Shown here one piece after another: positions 30,382 to 39,173 of a stretch of DNA of 64,000 nt. Numbering within the stretch: position 1 is the stretch's first letter; the number at the start of each line of letters is the position of its first letter. Source of the stretch: Hyphomicrobiales bacterium (GTDB taxonomy: Bacteria > Pseudomonadota > Alphaproteobacteria > Rhodospirillales > JACKKN01); assembly GCA_024236415.1 (NCBI GenBank), contig JACKKN010000008.1:128339-192338 (forward strand). The letters are read 5' to 3'. The position numbers and the translations under genes are program-made. The notes under the pieces were generated by a model that was not told where the DNA came from, did not search any database, and saw only the letters and a program-made list of their open reading frames with translations.

Positions 30382-31482
30382 GTGGCGGGGAGCGTGGCCC
30401 TGCCCGAGCTGGCGGTGGTCATTCCCAGCTTCAACGAGGCCGACAACATCGAGCCCATGGTCGAGCGCCTGGAGCGGGTGCTGGACGGCATCGCCTGGGA
30501 GGCCGTGTACGTGGACGACGATTCCACCGACGGCACCCGCGACCGCCTGCACGCCGTGGCGCGGCGCGACCCGCGCGTGCGCTACATCCACCGCATCGGC
30601 CGCCGCGGCCTGTCGTCGGCGGTGGTCGAGGGCATCCTCAGCACCTCGGCCCCCTACGTGGCGGTCATCGACGCCGACCTGCAGCACGACGAGGGCAAGC
30701 TGCCCGCCATGCTGGACGCCCTGAAGCAGGCGGACACCGACATCGTGGTCGGCAGCCGCTACACCGCCGGCGGCGGCGTCGGCGAGTGGGACCGCAAGCG
30801 GGTGCTGATCTCGCGGGTCGCCGGGATGCTCAGCCGGGCCGTGGTCAAGGTCGACCTGAGCGACCCCATGAGCGGCTTCTTCATGGTCCGGCGCGCCAGC
30901 TTCGAGCGCTGCGTGCGGCGCCTGTCGGAGCAGGGCTACAAGATCCTGCTGGACATCTTCGCCTCGGCCCCCGAGCCCCTGGCGTTCAAGGAGGTGGCCT
31001 ACGAGTTCCGCACCCGCCAGCACGGCGAAAGCAAGCTCGACGCCATGGTGACGCTGGAATACCTGCTGCTGATCATGGACAAGCTGATCGGCCACGTGGT
31101 GCCGGTGCGCTTCCTGATGTTCGGCCTGGTGGGCGGCAGCGGGGTGGTGGTGCACTTCCTGGTGCTGTGGCTGGCGCACCGGGTCGCCGGCCTGGATTTC
31201 GCCCTGTCCCAGACCCTGGCCACCTTCGTCGCCATGACCTCGAACTTCTTCCTCAACAACACGCTCACCTACCGCGACCGGCGGCTCAAGGGCTGGGCCC
31301 AGGTGCGCGGGCTGGTCACCTTCTATTTCGTCTGCGGTCTGGGCGTGGTGGCCAACGTGGGGGTGGCCAACTTCGTGTTCGAGCGCGACTACCTGTGGTG
31401 GGTCGCCGGCGGCGCCGGCGCCATCGTCGGCGCGGTGTGGAACTACGCCGCCAGCTCGGTCTTCACCTGGGGCAAGAAATAG
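30382..31482 (+). CDS. GT2 glycosyltransferase fused to a GtrA membrane domain
   Basis: 366 aa from GTG. Residues 1-235 are a family 2 glycosyltransferase like dolichyl-phosphate mannosyltransferase (VVIPSFNEADNIEPMVERL, VDDDSTDGTRD, VIDADLQHDEGKLP with the DxD-type site). Residues 238-366 hold four GtrA-type helices ending NYAASSVFTWGKK. It probably makes and flips a polyprenyl-phosphate sugar for envelope glycan modification. Confidence 0.93.
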   Translation: MAGSVALPELAVVIPSFNEADNIEPMVERLERVLDGIAWEAVYVDDDSTDGTRDRLHAVARRDPRVRYIHRIGRRGLSSAVVEGILSTSAPYVAVIDADLQHDEGKLPAMLDALKQADTDIVVGSRYTAGGGVGEWDRKRVLISRVAGMLSRAVVKVDLSDPMSGFFMVRRASFERCVRRLSEQGYKILLDIFASAPEPLAFKEVAYEFRTRQHGESKLDAMVTLEYLLLIMDKLIGHVVPVRFLMFGLVGGSGVVVHFLVLWLAHRVAGLDFALSQTLATFVAMTSNFFLNNTLTYRDRRLKGWAQVRGLVTFYFVCGLGVVANVGVANFVFERDYLWWVAGGAGAIVGAVWNYAASSVFTWGKK

Positions 31483-31492
31483 GCGGCGCGGG

Positions 31493-32179
31493 TCAGACGA
31501 TCCGCACCGCGATTCCGCCGACCCCGGCGACGCTGCCGGTCAGGGTGTCGCCGGCCACCACCGGGCCGACGCCGGCCGGGGTGCCGGTGAAGATCAGGTC
31601 GCCGGCGGCCAGGGTGAACAGGCCCGACAGGTGCTCGATCACCTCGGGCAGCTTCCAGATGAGCTGGTTCAGGTCCCCCTCCTGGCGGCGGGCGCCGTTC
31701 ACGTCCAGGTGGATGTCGCCGGCGTCGGGGTGGCCGATCTCGGCCGCCGGAACGATCTCGGAGCAGGGCGCCGAATGCTCGAACGCCTTCCCCACCTCCC
31801 ACGGCCGGCCCATCTTCTTGCACACCCCCTGCAGGTCGCGCCGGGTCAGGTCGATGCCCACGGCGTAGCCGAACACGTGGTCCAGGGCCCGGTCGCGGGG
31901 GATGTCGCGGCCGCCTTCGCCCAGGGCGGCCACCAGCTCGATCTCGTGGTGCAGGTCCTGGGTCAGGGGCGGGTAGGGGACGTCGCCGCCGCCGGGGACC
32001 AGGTTGTCAGGGTTCTTCTGGAAGAAGAAAGGCGGCTCGCGGTCCGGGTCGAAGCCCATCTCGATGGCGTGGGCGGCATAGTTGCGGCCGACGCAGTACA
32101 CCCGGCGCACCGGGAAGCGGGCCGCCATACCGCGCACGGCCAGGCTGGTGACGGGGGGCGGGGCGAAGACGAATTCCAT
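31493..32179 (-). CDS. Fumarylacetoacetate hydrolase-family protein
   Basis: 228 aa. The FAH core is complete: YCVGRNYAAHAIEMG, PFFFQKNPDNLVPGG, LHHEIELVAALGEGG with metal-binding Glu residues, and LIFTGTPAGVGPVVAGD. The family cleaves C-C bonds of acylpyruvates such as fumarylpyruvate or oxaloacetate-like acids. AAGGAG precedes the ATG at 32179. It follows the diiron gene at 131 bp on the same strand, so both might serve one aromatic pathway; that is a guess. Confidence 0.93.
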   Translation of the reverse strand: MEFVFAPPPVTSLAVRGMAARFPVRRVYCVGRNYAAHAIEMGFDPDREPPFFFQKNPDNLVPGGGDVPYPPLTQDLHHEIELVAALGEGGRDIPRDRALDHVFGYAVGIDLTRRDLQGVCKKMGRPWEVGKAFEHSAPCSEIVPAAEIGHPDAGDIHLDVNGARRQEGDLNQLIWKLPEVIEHLSGLFTLAAGDLIFTGTPAGVGPVVAGDTLTGSVAGVGGIAVRIV

Positions 32180-32310
32180 GGGGGCACTCCTTGGCTGCGC
32201 GACTTTGTTACGCCACGGCGGCGCGGTTGTCGATTGGAAACGGCAGCCGGCGGGCGGGGCCGGCGGACGGGCGGTCCGCCGGCCCCGGAAGTCCCGCTGG
32301 ATGCGCCCGC

Positions 32311-33249
32311 TCAGCAGAACGTGGGGGCCACCATCTCGACCCGCGCGCGGCCGCTGGCGGACAGGCCGCCCAGGCTGTCCAGGAAGTTTTCGTGGGTCAT
32401 GCCCGAGCCCAGGAAGGTCCAGCGCGCCGTCTGGCGCTGCGCCGCCACCATGCGGGCCCGCTCGTCGTCGGCCAGCACGCGCCCGGTGGCGCGGGCCATG
32501 GCGTCGATGTCGAACTCCACCTGCTGGGCGATGCCGCCGTCCAGCAGGCCGCCGATGGCCAGGTAGCCGCCGATGGCCTGGTCGATCTCGTCGCGGTCGC
32601 ACTCGGCGGCCAGGTTCTCGACCATCAGGGTGTCCAGCTTGGCGTGCTGGGCCTCCTCCATCCAGTGGTGCTTCAGCAGGCTCTTGAACTGGGGGTCCAG
32701 GTCCCGCTCGTCGCGCACGCTGTCCAGGTAGTGGCGCTGGGTCATCCATTCGATGTGCAGGATCACCAGGGCCACGGCCAGGGGATGGTGCGACAGCACC
32801 GCCTTGGCGATGTCCTCGGGCGGGCCGATGACGTCGCAGGTGCTGCCGAACCCGCGCAGGAATTCCTCGCGGAAGCGTTTGAACAGGTGGATGTGCTTGG
32901 CTTCCTCGCTGGCGAACTGCAGGAAGGCGCGGGTGCGGAAGTCGTCCCCCGACAGCCTGGGCCGCGCGTGGTCGACCACGAACGGCAGGATGAACTCCTC
33001 CACCAGGCCGAACAGGTACAGGTAGGTGTGGCCGCGGATCTGGTTCATGGCCAGGCGCTCGTCCGGCGACAGGAAGGTCAGGTCGGCGACCCCGGCCAGG
33101 GATTCGGGCAGGAAGGGCCTGCTGAAGTCGAGCTTCCGGTCGCCGCCGATGATGTCCTCGATGCGCCAGTTGACGCGCTGCGACGCGGCCAGGGTGTCTT
33201 GGTACGAATAGGGGGCGGACTTGCCCGCCCGTTGGTTGATGTGGCTCAT
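32311..33249 (-). CDS. Ferritin-like diiron protein (possible oxygenase)
   Basis: 312 aa, all-alpha. Two metal motifs are visible: FASEEAKHIHLF near residue 110 and HHWMEEAQHAKLD near residue 190, each an EExxH-type diiron ligand set. This matches the ferritin-like superfamily of N-oxygenases and desaturase-like enzymes (AurF and relatives), but no specific member is recognised. It is divergent from a SARP-hydrolase fusion gene across 213 bp. GGGAGA stands before the ATG at 33249. Confidence 0.8.
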   Translation of the reverse strand: MSHINQRAGKSAPYSYQDTLAASQRVNWRIEDIIGGDRKLDFSRPFLPESLAGVADLTFLSPDERLAMNQIRGHTYLYLFGLVEEFILPFVVDHARPRLSGDDFRTRAFLQFASEEAKHIHLFKRFREEFLRGFGSTCDVIGPPEDIAKAVLSHHPLAVALVILHIEWMTQRHYLDSVRDERDLDPQFKSLLKHHWMEEAQHAKLDTLMVENLAAECDRDEIDQAIGGYLAIGGLLDGGIAQQVEFDIDAMARATGRVLADDERARMVAAQRQTARWTFLGSGMTHENFLDSLGGLSASGRARVEMVAPTFC

Positions 33250-33462
33250 GTCATGTCTCCCGTTGGGGCGGCCCCATGGCCGCGGCTGGACGGCACCATG
33301 GCCCTCGGGCGTGTGAGCGGGCGCTTGAGCCAGCGTGGTAATGGCCGTGGCGAAGCGTTGAATTTGCCGTCCGACGCGTGGAATCCGCGCGGCATGACCT
33401 GTCATCCGGGTGTGGTATGATCGCCGGGCGCGCGACGGACAGGCAGATGGGGGACGTGGCGC

Positions 33463-35001
33463 ATGCTGACACTGAACCTGCTGGGCAGGCTGGAGGTGCT
33501 GCGGGACGGGGCGGCGGTGGAATTGCCGCCGTCGAAGAAGACCCGCGCCCTGCTGGCCTACCTGGCCGTCACCGGCCGGCCGCAGCGCCGCGAGCGCCTG
33601 TGCGAGCTGCTGTGGAACATCCCCGACGATCCCCGCGGCGCCCTGCGCTGGAGCCTGAGCAAGCTGCGCGCCGTGGTCGACGACGGCGGCGAGGGCCGCA
33701 TCCTGGCCGACCGCGAGACGGTGGCCTTCGACCCCGCCGGGGTCGAGATCGACCTGCGCGCGGTGGCCGGGCGCCTGGGCCGCGACCCGGGCAAGGTGGC
33801 GACGGCGGACCTGGCCGCCCTGGCCGGCCGGTTCCGCGGCGATTTCCTGGAGGGCACCGACTTCCCCGAGCTGCACGACTTCCAGGCCTGGCTGGTGGCC
33901 GAGCGGGAGGAGGCCCGGGCCCTGCACGCGCGCATCCTGGACGAGCTGTGCCGCCGCCTGGCCGGCGACCCCGAGGCGGCGCTGCCCCACGCCCGGACCC
34001 GGGTCGAGATCGACCCCTACAACGCCGCCGCCCGGGCCGAGCTGTGCCGCCTGCTGGCGGCCGCCGGGCGCCACGAGGAGGCGGCCCGCCAGGCCGAGAC
34101 CGCGCGCCTGCTGCTGGGCGAGGAGGCGGTGCCGGCGGCGCCCGCCGCCGCGGCCGCCGAGCCGCACCAGGAGATCCGCTTCTGCACCGCCGCCGACGGC
34201 GTGCGCCTGGCCTACGCCACCGTCGGCGGCGGCCCGCCCCTGGTCAAGGCCGGCAACTGGCTCAACCACCTGGAATTCGACTGGCGCAGCCCGGTGTGGC
34301 GCCACATCATCCGCAACCTGTCGCGGGACTTCCAACTGGTGCGCTACGACGCCCGCGGCAACGGCCTGTCGGACTGGGACGTGGACGACCTGTCGCTGGA
34401 GGTCTCGGTGCGCGACCTGGAGACGGTGGTGGACGGCCTGGGGCTGGACCGTTTCGCCCTGCTGGGCATCTCGCAGGGGTCCTCGGTCTCCATCGCCTAC
34501 GCCGCCCGCCACCCGGACCGGGTGTCGCACCTGATCATCCAGGGCGGCTACGTGCAGGGCTGGGCCATCCGCGGCAACGACGCCGACCACGAGATCCGCA
34601 AGGCCATGATCACCCTGATCGAGAAGGGATGGGGGGCCGAGAACCCGGCCTTTCGCCAGGCCTTCACCTCGCTCTTTATCCCCGGCGGCAGCGAGCAGCA
34701 CATGCAGTGGTTCAACGAACTGCAGCGCATCACCACTTCGCCCGCCGGGGCGGCGCGCCTGCAGCAGGCCATGGCCGGCATCGACGTCAGCGACCTGGCA
34801 CCCTTGGTGCGGGCGCCGACCCTGGTGCTGCACGCCCGCGGCGACGCCGCCGTGCCCTTCGACCAGGGGCGCCGGGTGGCGTCGCTGATCCCCGGCGCCC
34901 GGTTCGTGCCCCTGGAGGGCAACAATCACCTGATTCTGGAGCACGAGCCGGCCTGGCCCATCTACATCGCCGAGCTGCGCAAGTTCCTGGGCGTGGCGTA
35001 G
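33463..35001 (+). CDS. SARP/BTAD-type regulator fused to an alpha/beta hydrolase
   Basis: 512 aa. Residues 1-85 are an OmpR-like winged helix (LTLNLLGRLEVLRDGAAVEL, SKKTRALLAYLAVTG), residues 95-215 a bacterial transcriptional activation (BTAD) helical repeat, and residues 235-512 an alpha/beta hydrolase with the nucleophile elbow GISQGSS near 338 and the late Asp-His in LHARGDAAVPF and GNNHLILE. The enzyme domain may work as a ligand sensor. It is divergent from the diiron gene and could control it. Domain joining is direct in a single frame. Confidence 0.88.
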   Translation: MLTLNLLGRLEVLRDGAAVELPPSKKTRALLAYLAVTGRPQRRERLCELLWNIPDDPRGALRWSLSKLRAVVDDGGEGRILADRETVAFDPAGVEIDLRAVAGRLGRDPGKVATADLAALAGRFRGDFLEGTDFPELHDFQAWLVAEREEARALHARILDELCRRLAGDPEAALPHARTRVEIDPYNAAARAELCRLLAAAGRHEEAARQAETARLLLGEEAVPAAPAAAAAEPHQEIRFCTAADGVRLAYATVGGGPPLVKAGNWLNHLEFDWRSPVWRHIIRNLSRDFQLVRYDARGNGLSDWDVDDLSLEVSVRDLETVVDGLGLDRFALLGISQGSSVSIAYAARHPDRVSHLIIQGGYVQGWAIRGNDADHEIRKAMITLIEKGWGAENPAFRQAFTSLFIPGGSEQHMQWFNELQRITTSPAGAARLQQAMAGIDVSDLAPLVRAPTLVLHARGDAAVPFDQGRRVASLIPGARFVPLEGNNHLILEHEPAWPIYIAELRKFLGVA

Positions 35002-35097
35002 GGCCGCCGCCGCAAGCCGGAGGCCCGCCGCCGGAACATGTCCACCTGCGGCCCGGACTCGTTTCGCCTCACGTCACTTCGCCTTTTTCCCTTGAAT

Positions 35098-35115
35098 CAT
35101 TCTATTATTGGAATG
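35098..35115. promoter_or_regulatory. AT-rich inverted repeat ahead of the GntR gene
   Basis: CATTC and GAATG arms flank TATTATTG 13 bp upstream of the GntR start, in a short AT-rich window. It could be the regulator's own operator. Confidence 0.45.
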
Positions 35116-35127
35116 TATATCTGACCT

Positions 35128-35901
35128 ATGGAACACAGCCCCGTGGACATCGCCGACCCCCACGCCCTGGGCGCCCGCCTGCGGGCCGAGCGGGGGCCGC
35201 TGTATTTGAAGCTGGCCACCTGGCTGCGGCGGCGGGTGCGCCGCGGCGACTGGGCCCCGGGCAGCCGCCTGCCGGCCCTGGACGCCCTGGCCGCCGACCT
35301 GGGGGTGGCCGTGGTCACCCTGCGCCAGGCGGTGGCGGTGCTGGAGCGCGAGGGCCTGCTGGTGCGCCACCAGGGCAAGGGCACCTTCGTCGCCGAGGGG
35401 CCGGGGGTGGGGCGCTGGGTGGTGCTGCGCTCGGACTGGTCGTCCCTGCTGGGCCACCTGGAGGGCAAGCAGCCGCGCCTGCTGAGCATGGTCGATTCCA
35501 TCGCCTCGCCGCGCCTGCAGCCGGGCGAGGGCAGGGCGGCGCCGGTGTACCGATACATGCGCCGGGTGCACCACGCCGACGACCTGGCCTACGCCCTGAT
35601 CGACATCTACCTGGACCGCCGCGTCTACCGCCGGGCGCCGGAGCGGTTCGACGGCGCCATGGTCATCTCCACCCTGGCCGGCCTGCCCGGAATCGAGATC
35701 GCGCGCGTGCGCCAGAATGTGTGGTTCACCACCGCCGACGTGGACACCGCCGACCTGCTGGGCATCCCCGTCAACGCCCCGGTGGGCGAGGTGCGCCGCG
35801 TCATCACCGGCACCGACGGCACCGTGCTGTACGTGGGCGAGGCCAAGTACCGCGGCGACCTGGTCAAGCTGGAATTCGACATCGAGAGGCCCCATCCATG
35901 A
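35128..35901 (+). CDS. GntR-family regulator with UTRA domain (HutC subfamily)
   Basis: 257 aa. The winged helix is at residues 25-90 (PLYLKLATWLRRRVRRGDW, PGSRLPALDALAADLGVAVV, VRHQGKGTFVAEG). The UTRA effector domain follows (YRYMRRVHHADDLAYALIDI to VLYVGEAKYRGDLVKLEFDI). It overlaps the metallophosphoesterase by 4 bp (ATGA), so regulator and enzyme share a transcript; the ligand may be a phosphorylated compound handled by that enzyme. Confidence 0.92.
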   Translation: MEHSPVDIADPHALGARLRAERGPLYLKLATWLRRRVRRGDWAPGSRLPALDALAADLGVAVVTLRQAVAVLEREGLLVRHQGKGTFVAEGPGVGRWVVLRSDWSSLLGHLEGKQPRLLSMVDSIASPRLQPGEGRAAPVYRYMRRVHHADDLAYALIDIYLDRRVYRRAPERFDGAMVISTLAGLPGIEIARVRQNVWFTTADVDTADLLGIPVNAPVGEVRRVITGTDGTVLYVGEAKYRGDLVKLEFDIERPHP

Positions 35902-37958
35902 ACGACACGGACGCCAAGACCGTCACCGGCGAGCGGCTGTTCACCTTCGCCGTCATCGCCGACACCCACATGAACCAGAAGGAGGACTATTCCTCCTCGC
36001 CCTATCCCTGCAACAGGCTGGCCAACGCCCGCACCCGGCGGGTGATCGCGGAGCTGAACCAGGCCCGGCCCGAGTTCGTGGTCCACCTGGGGGACATGAT
36101 CAATCCGGTGCCCGAGCTGCCCACCTATGGCGAGGCCACCGCCAACTTCCACCAGTTGGCCAAGGACCTGGCGGCGCCCCTGCACGTGGTGGCGGGCAAC
36201 CACGACATCGGCGACAAGCCCGTCTCGTGGATGCCGGCGGGGCGGGTCAACGACGAGCACATCGCGCTCTACGAAAAGCACTTCGGCCGCCACTTCTATT
36301 CCTTCGACCACCGCGACCTGCATTTGGTGATCATCAACTCGCCCATCATCAACTCGGGCCTGGCCGCCGAGGCGGCGCAGCGCCACTGGCTGGAGGCGGA
36401 CCTGGCCGCCGCCGCCGAGGCCGGCAAGCGCACCTTCTGGTGCATCCACTACCCGCCCTATGTTTCCAATCCCGACGAGAGCAGCTCCTACGACAACATC
36501 GACGAGCCGGGGCGCGGCTGGCTGCTGGACCTGATCGACCGGTTCCGGCCCGAGGGCGTGTTCTGCGGCCACGTACACAATTTCTGGTACGACCTGCGCG
36601 GTGACACGGAAATCTACCTGCTGCCGTCCACGGCCTTCGTGCGCCACGACTACAGCGAGTTTTACCGCATCGAGCCGGGCCCCGATAACGGCCGCGACGA
36701 CGCCGCCAAGCTGGGCTACTTCCTGGTCCACGTGCACGCCCGCGGCCACGTGGCCGAGAACCTGCGCAGCTACGGCCGCACCCTGGAGCCCGGCGAGACC
36801 CTGCCGCCGCCGGCGCCGCGCCTGCGGCCCCGCCACAGCAAGGAGAACCGGGTCGCCAACGTCGGCGTCGACCTGCGCCACCCCTGGGCCGAGGAGATGG
36901 AGATCGCGCCGTCGGGCGCCCTGGACGAGTTCGAGCGCAAGCGGGCGCGCAACGACTACCCCCTGCTGGCCCTGTGGGAAACCGGCCTGCGCCGCCTGCG
37001 GCTGCCGATCCAGGACCTGCTGGACCCCCGCGTGCGCGACCGCATGGCGATCCTGCGCCGCCTGGGCCACACCTTCCAGGTCTATGCCTACGGCCTGCCC
37101 GAGGGGGCGGCGCGGGCGGCGGTGATCGCCCACGCCCACCTGATCGACGCGCTGGAGGTGGTGATCGGCTGGGACGGCGCCGGTGCGGCCCTGGCCGGCC
37201 TGGCCGCCCTCAAGGCGGCGGGCGGGCCGCGGGTCTACCTGTCGCGGGTCAACCGCAAGGACGCGGCCAAGGTCGAGGGCGCCCGCTACAACCACCTGAT
37301 CAGCCACGGCTTCGTGTTCGCCGAGGAGGACGAGATCGCCCAGGCCCTGGCCGCGGCGCCGGGCGCCGTAGACGGCCTGGTGTTCAAGGTGGCGCGCGAC
37401 ACGGCGCCGGCCGGCGCCGTGGCCGAGGGGGCGCGGCTGGCGGCGCGCCTGGGCCTGACCGCCTGCCTGTACCTGAAGTCGACCTCGGCCAGCCCGGCCG
37501 AGGACTTCATCGACGATGCGGCCAACGCCGCGCGCATGGCCGAGGCGGTGGCCGCCGCCGCCGGCACGCCGGCCGCCGACGGTGCGGTGGAGCTGATCCT
37601 GGACACCCTGGCCGACGCCGACCGCGGCTATTTCGTGCGCACGGGCCTGGTGGACCGGCGCTACAACCCGCGCCTGGCCAGCCATGTGGTCGGCCACCTG
37701 CTGGCCGCCTTCCACGCCCGCGACTGGACCGTGGATGGCGAAGCGCGGGAAGTGGCCGGCGGCCGCGTCCTGTTCCTGCGCGACGGGGACGCGCGGGCGG
37801 CCGTGGTCACCGGCGCGGCCGAAGCCGCCGCGGTGGCGGCGGCCCTGGCCGGCGAGGGAAGGGCGCCCGCGCGCTGGACCGACCTGGGCAGCGGCCGCAT
37901 CCATGGCGCCGAAGACCTGTCGGGCGCCGGCCTGCCGGCGCTGCTGGAATTCGCCTAG
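35898..37958 (+). CDS. Metallophosphoesterase with large unassigned C-terminal region
   Basis: 686 aa. Residues 15-310 are a calcineurin-type phosphoesterase with all ligands: D22-T-H24, GD at 65-66, GNHD at 100-103, the WCIHYPP histidine and CGHVHNF. Residues about 330-686 do not match a family I recognise; repeats of strand-helix type (VYAYGLPEGAARAAVIAHAH, GLVFKVARD, ACLYLKSTSASP, ELILDTLADADRGYF) look like an alpha/beta barrel. No signal peptide. Overlaps the GntR gene. Confidence 0.85.
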   Translation: MNDTDAKTVTGERLFTFAVIADTHMNQKEDYSSSPYPCNRLANARTRRVIAELNQARPEFVVHLGDMINPVPELPTYGEATANFHQLAKDLAAPLHVVAGNHDIGDKPVSWMPAGRVNDEHIALYEKHFGRHFYSFDHRDLHLVIINSPIINSGLAAEAAQRHWLEADLAAAAEAGKRTFWCIHYPPYVSNPDESSSYDNIDEPGRGWLLDLIDRFRPEGVFCGHVHNFWYDLRGDTEIYLLPSTAFVRHDYSEFYRIEPGPDNGRDDAAKLGYFLVHVHARGHVAENLRSYGRTLEPGETLPPPAPRLRPRHSKENRVANVGVDLRHPWAEEMEIAPSGALDEFERKRARNDYPLLALWETGLRRLRLPIQDLLDPRVRDRMAILRRLGHTFQVYAYGLPEGAARAAVIAHAHLIDALEVVIGWDGAGAALAGLAALKAAGGPRVYLSRVNRKDAAKVEGARYNHLISHGFVFAEEDEIAQALAAAPGAVDGLVFKVARDTAPAGAVAEGARLAARLGLTACLYLKSTSASPAEDFIDDAANAARMAEAVAAAAGTPAADGAVELILDTLADADRGYFVRTGLVDRRYNPRLASHVVGHLLAAFHARDWTVDGEAREVAGGRVLFLRDGDARAAVVTGAAEAAAVAAALAGEGRAPARWTDLGSGRIHGAEDLSGAGLPALLEFA

Positions 37959-37995
37959 GAGTCGAGAGGGGGGGAGTCGCGGGAGGAGGGGCCGG

Positions 37996-38232
37996 TCAGT
38001 CGGCCTTTACGGCGCCGGGCTTGGCCGCGGGCTCGCCCTTCTGCGGCCCGGCCGCGGGCGAGAACTGCTGCAGCTCGCGGGTTTCGCTGTCGCCGGCCAT
38101 CTTGGCCGAATCGTTCGGTGAGAACACCGAGAACAGGAAACCCACGGCCAGCCAGCCGAGCACGGAAAACACCACCAGCAGGCCCATGGCGCCGCGGCCC
38201 GAGAGTTTCTTGATGGCCACCTTGGCGCCCAT
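37996..38232 (-). CDS. Small single-span membrane protein
   Basis: Not recognised, 78 aa. A basic N-terminus (MGAKVAIKKLSGRG) precedes one membrane helix (AMGLLVVFSVLGWLAVGFLF), then an Ala/Pro/Lys-rich tail ends KPGAVKAD. By charge the N-terminus should be cytoplasmic. A GTG at 38235 could also serve as start. Confidence 0.65.
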   Translation of the reverse strand: MGAKVAIKKLSGRGAMGLLVVFSVLGWLAVGFLFSVFSPNDSAKMAGDSETRELQQFSPAAGPQKGEPAAKPGAVKAD

Positions 38233-38235
38233 CAC

Positions 38236-38735
38236 GCGATCCGCCGGAACGCGGCGCGCGGCGCGGGGTGGTCGGCGGGGACGGTCCGCCTGGTCTCGGT
38301 CATCGCCTGGGTCATTGTGTGGCCCGATCTCTTCGTGTCGTTTTCAGGTCCGTCCCATTACCAAAGGACACCCTTGGACGAACCATCAAGCAAGATCCAG
38401 GCCAGTTTATGAAAAATATGTGAAATCAAAGTGCTGTTCGGGCCCATTGGGTATTTCGCACAAGGGCTTGTAAAGCATCCCGACAAGGCGCGCGATGGAT
38501 TCTACAACCAGCGGACGTATCGCAAATGCCGTCTTGGATCATCTGACTGATCTTATCTCGTCAATTTCAGTTTCATGAAATGCTTGTACATTAGAAAATT
38601 CTAAAGTAAAGTAGAGGTCCATCGCATCCCCTGCCGTGGTCCCGCGCCCGACCGGCGCGTCCGGACCGCGGTGCCGGTGCGAGGGGGGGGGAAACAGCGA
38701 CGCCGCGAAGCGGCGGTCCAAGGAGGCCGGGAACC
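38236..38735. other. AT-richer 500-bp intergenic region with a candidate promoter
   Basis: No supported gene. From about 38330 to 38620 the sequence is AT-richer than its surroundings. TTGTAC (38584-38589), 17 bp, then TAAAGT (38607-38612) is a possible promoter for the gene at 38736. GATCA/TGATC form a small inverted repeat near 38540. A remnant or a small RNA cannot be excluded. Confidence 0.45.
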
Positions 38736-39155
38736 ATGTACAGGAAAGTCACCAACAGCCGCGCCATGGTCGCGGCCACCGCGGGAATCGTGGTCGTCAT
38801 GTGCGTGTTCACCTGGCTCATCTACGGCGTCGCCCAGGAAATCTCCACCATGGCCGCGACCATGCGCCAGATGCAGGCGACCCTGGAAAAGATCAACGAC
38901 ACCCAGGTGCGCATGGCCGACGACATGGCCGGGGTCAACCGCACCATGGCGTCCATGAACGGCCAGGTGACCGACATGGCCGGCAACGTGGACACCATGT
39001 CCGACAGCGTCCGCTCGGTGGCCGGCAACACCCAAACCATGGCCGGCAACATGGCGCAGATGAACGGCAGCATGCGCGGGATCGGCTATGACATGAACCG
39101 CTCGGCCCACGCCTTCTCCTCGCCCATGAACTATTTCCGCCAGATGTTCCCCTGA
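38736..39155 (+). CDS. Membrane-anchored coiled-coil protein with Met-rich repeats
   Basis: 139 aa. One N-terminal helix (MVAATAGIVVVMCVFTWLI) is followed by a periplasmic coiled coil built of degenerate units of about 7 or 14 residues, with Met recurring in the core (MAATMRQMQATLEK, DDMAGVNRTMASMNGQVT, NVDTMSDSVRSVAGNTQTM). It resembles the stalk of chemoreceptor-like proteins without a signalling tip. GGAGG lies 10 bp before the ATG. Function unknown. Confidence 0.75.
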   Translation: MYRKVTNSRAMVAATAGIVVVMCVFTWLIYGVAQEISTMAATMRQMQATLEKINDTQVRMADDMAGVNRTMASMNGQVTDMAGNVDTMSDSVRSVAGNTQTMAGNMAQMNGSMRGIGYDMNRSAHAFSSPMNYFRQMFP

Positions 39156-39173
39156 CCGCGGCGTGGCCGGCCC

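Noticed and set aside
33378..37958. One 1,526-codon plus-strand frame spanning the SARP and GntR genes
   Set aside because: Only its last 686 codons are the metallophosphoesterase. The first part is the wrong frame of the SARP-hydrolase and GntR genes.
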